Source: Tissierella simiarum
GTDB taxonomy: Bacteria > Bacillota > Clostridia > Tissierellales > Tissierellaceae
Assembly (NCBI RefSeq): GCF_018917865.1
Contig: NZ_JAHLPM010000007.1
Span: 62,001-126,000, forward strand
Direction of reading: 5' to 3'
Length of the DNA: 64,000 bases
A model generated the notes under the pieces. The model was not told the DNA's origin, searched no databases, and saw only the letters and a list, made by a program, of their open reading frames with translations. This document shows, piece after piece, positions 63,774 to 64,000 of the stretch. The stretch's first letter is position 1. Every line of letters begins with the position of its first letter. Made by a program: the position numbers and the translations under genes.

Positions 63774-64000
63774 TTATAACCTCCTAACAAATATTTTTGA
63801 TCCTTCTACCCTAGCTACTTTAATAGGAATATCCCTTGGTATAAATCCTTCTTCGGATAAAGCATCTAATCGCTTTCCATCTATTTCAATAAACCCTGTA
63901 GGGCGAAGTTCTGAAACTGTAAGTCCTTCTTTATCTAAATATTCATCTTTTGAATCTACACTTAAATATCCTTTTTCATCTTTTTGATGTGTAGTAAGTA
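63774..64000 (-). CDS. NfeD-family protein, C-terminal part only
   Basis: The visible 74 residues are an OB-fold NfeD tail: [20 protein letters not shown], then [20 protein letters not shown]. The start lies beyond the right edge. NfeD proteins pair with flotillin-like proteins in the membrane, and floA follows 3 bases later. Whether a ClpP-like domain precedes the membrane part cannot be seen. Confidence 0.9.
   Translation of the reverse strand, partial: LTTHQKDEKGYLSVDSKDEYLDKEGLTVSELRPTGFIEIDGKRLDALSEEGFIPRDIPIKVARVEGSKIFVRRL

Noticed and set aside
1-64000. CRISPR array, insertion sequence or tRNA genes
   Set aside because: I saw no regularly spaced repeats, no transposase with terminal repeats and no cloverleaf-like sequence. 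Only fragments hint at past mobile DNA.

Overview
The window is AT-rich (visibly around 30% GC) and densely coded, mostly on the minus strand, with strong GGAGG-type ribosome binding sites. It carries a full set of endospore genes (spoIIAA-spoIIAB-sigF, spoVAA-AB-AC-AD-AE, yunB, yqfC, yqfD), a Firmicute-type T-box, a tandem glycine riboswitch and a THF riboswitch. The right half keeps the gene order of the Bacillus yqf/dnaG-sigA region. This points to an anaerobic spore-forming Clostridia-like Firmicute, and a Tissierella-like amino-acid fermenter would fit. The exact taxon is inference.

Layout. 1-1.4 kb: an unidentified partial gene, then an encapsulin shell gene and its ferritin-like cargo. 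1.5-9.4 kb: rnz on its own transcript, then a minus-strand run headed by a THF riboswitch: folT, a flavodoxin-like reductase, aroC, aroB, an orphan glucose-type EIIA, aroA, pduL and deoC. 9.4-11.3 kb: a membrane-tethered Mrr-like protein, a TIGR01906 membrane protein and a 57-residue protein. 11.3-15.4 kb: a sparse accessory patch with a broken D12 adenine methylase fragment, an XRE-TPR regulator, an interrupted small gene, and orphan proteins. 15.4-21.6 kb: yebC, nadE, a split TauE/SafE transporter, a CoA-binding protein, a YigZ protein, a degenerate Nudix protein, hflX and yunB. 21.7-24.6 kb: a class A penicillin-binding protein.

24.6-29.4 kb: the spoVA operon with a tiny membrane-protein gene at its head, and the spoIIA operon with a good sigma-H promoter. 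29.4-39 kb: folD, an NhaC antiporter, an NlpC/P60 endopeptidase, a CDF metal transporter, a PHP-domain protein, a TSCPD protein, a tandem glycine riboswitch driving a PfoR-like EIIC membrane protein, and a FabH-like thiolase without the usual His/Asn. 39.2-46.3 kb: RNase P RNA, then dgt-dnaG-rpoD-trmK-nif3-like-zinc ribbon. 46.5-51.3 kb: T-box-glyQ-glyS-ccpN-like-PPDK regulatory protein. 51.3-60.7 kb: yqfC-yqfD-phoH-pgpH-ybeY-dgkA/PAP2-DUF3048-cdd-era-recO-DUF4342. 60.8-64 kb: a TraB/GumN protein with an SLH-like front half, a small membrane protein, flotillin-like floA and the end of nfeD.

How the parts fit. Glycine and one-carbon metabolism recur: a glycine riboswitch, a glycyl-tRNA T-box, folate uptake under a THF sensor next to chorismate synthesis, and folD. 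Sporulation is the second theme. The most unusual item is the EIIC-like PfoR protein under glycine control with no PTS partners beside it. It suggests that this family member handles glycine or a related compound rather than a sugar, but that is inference.
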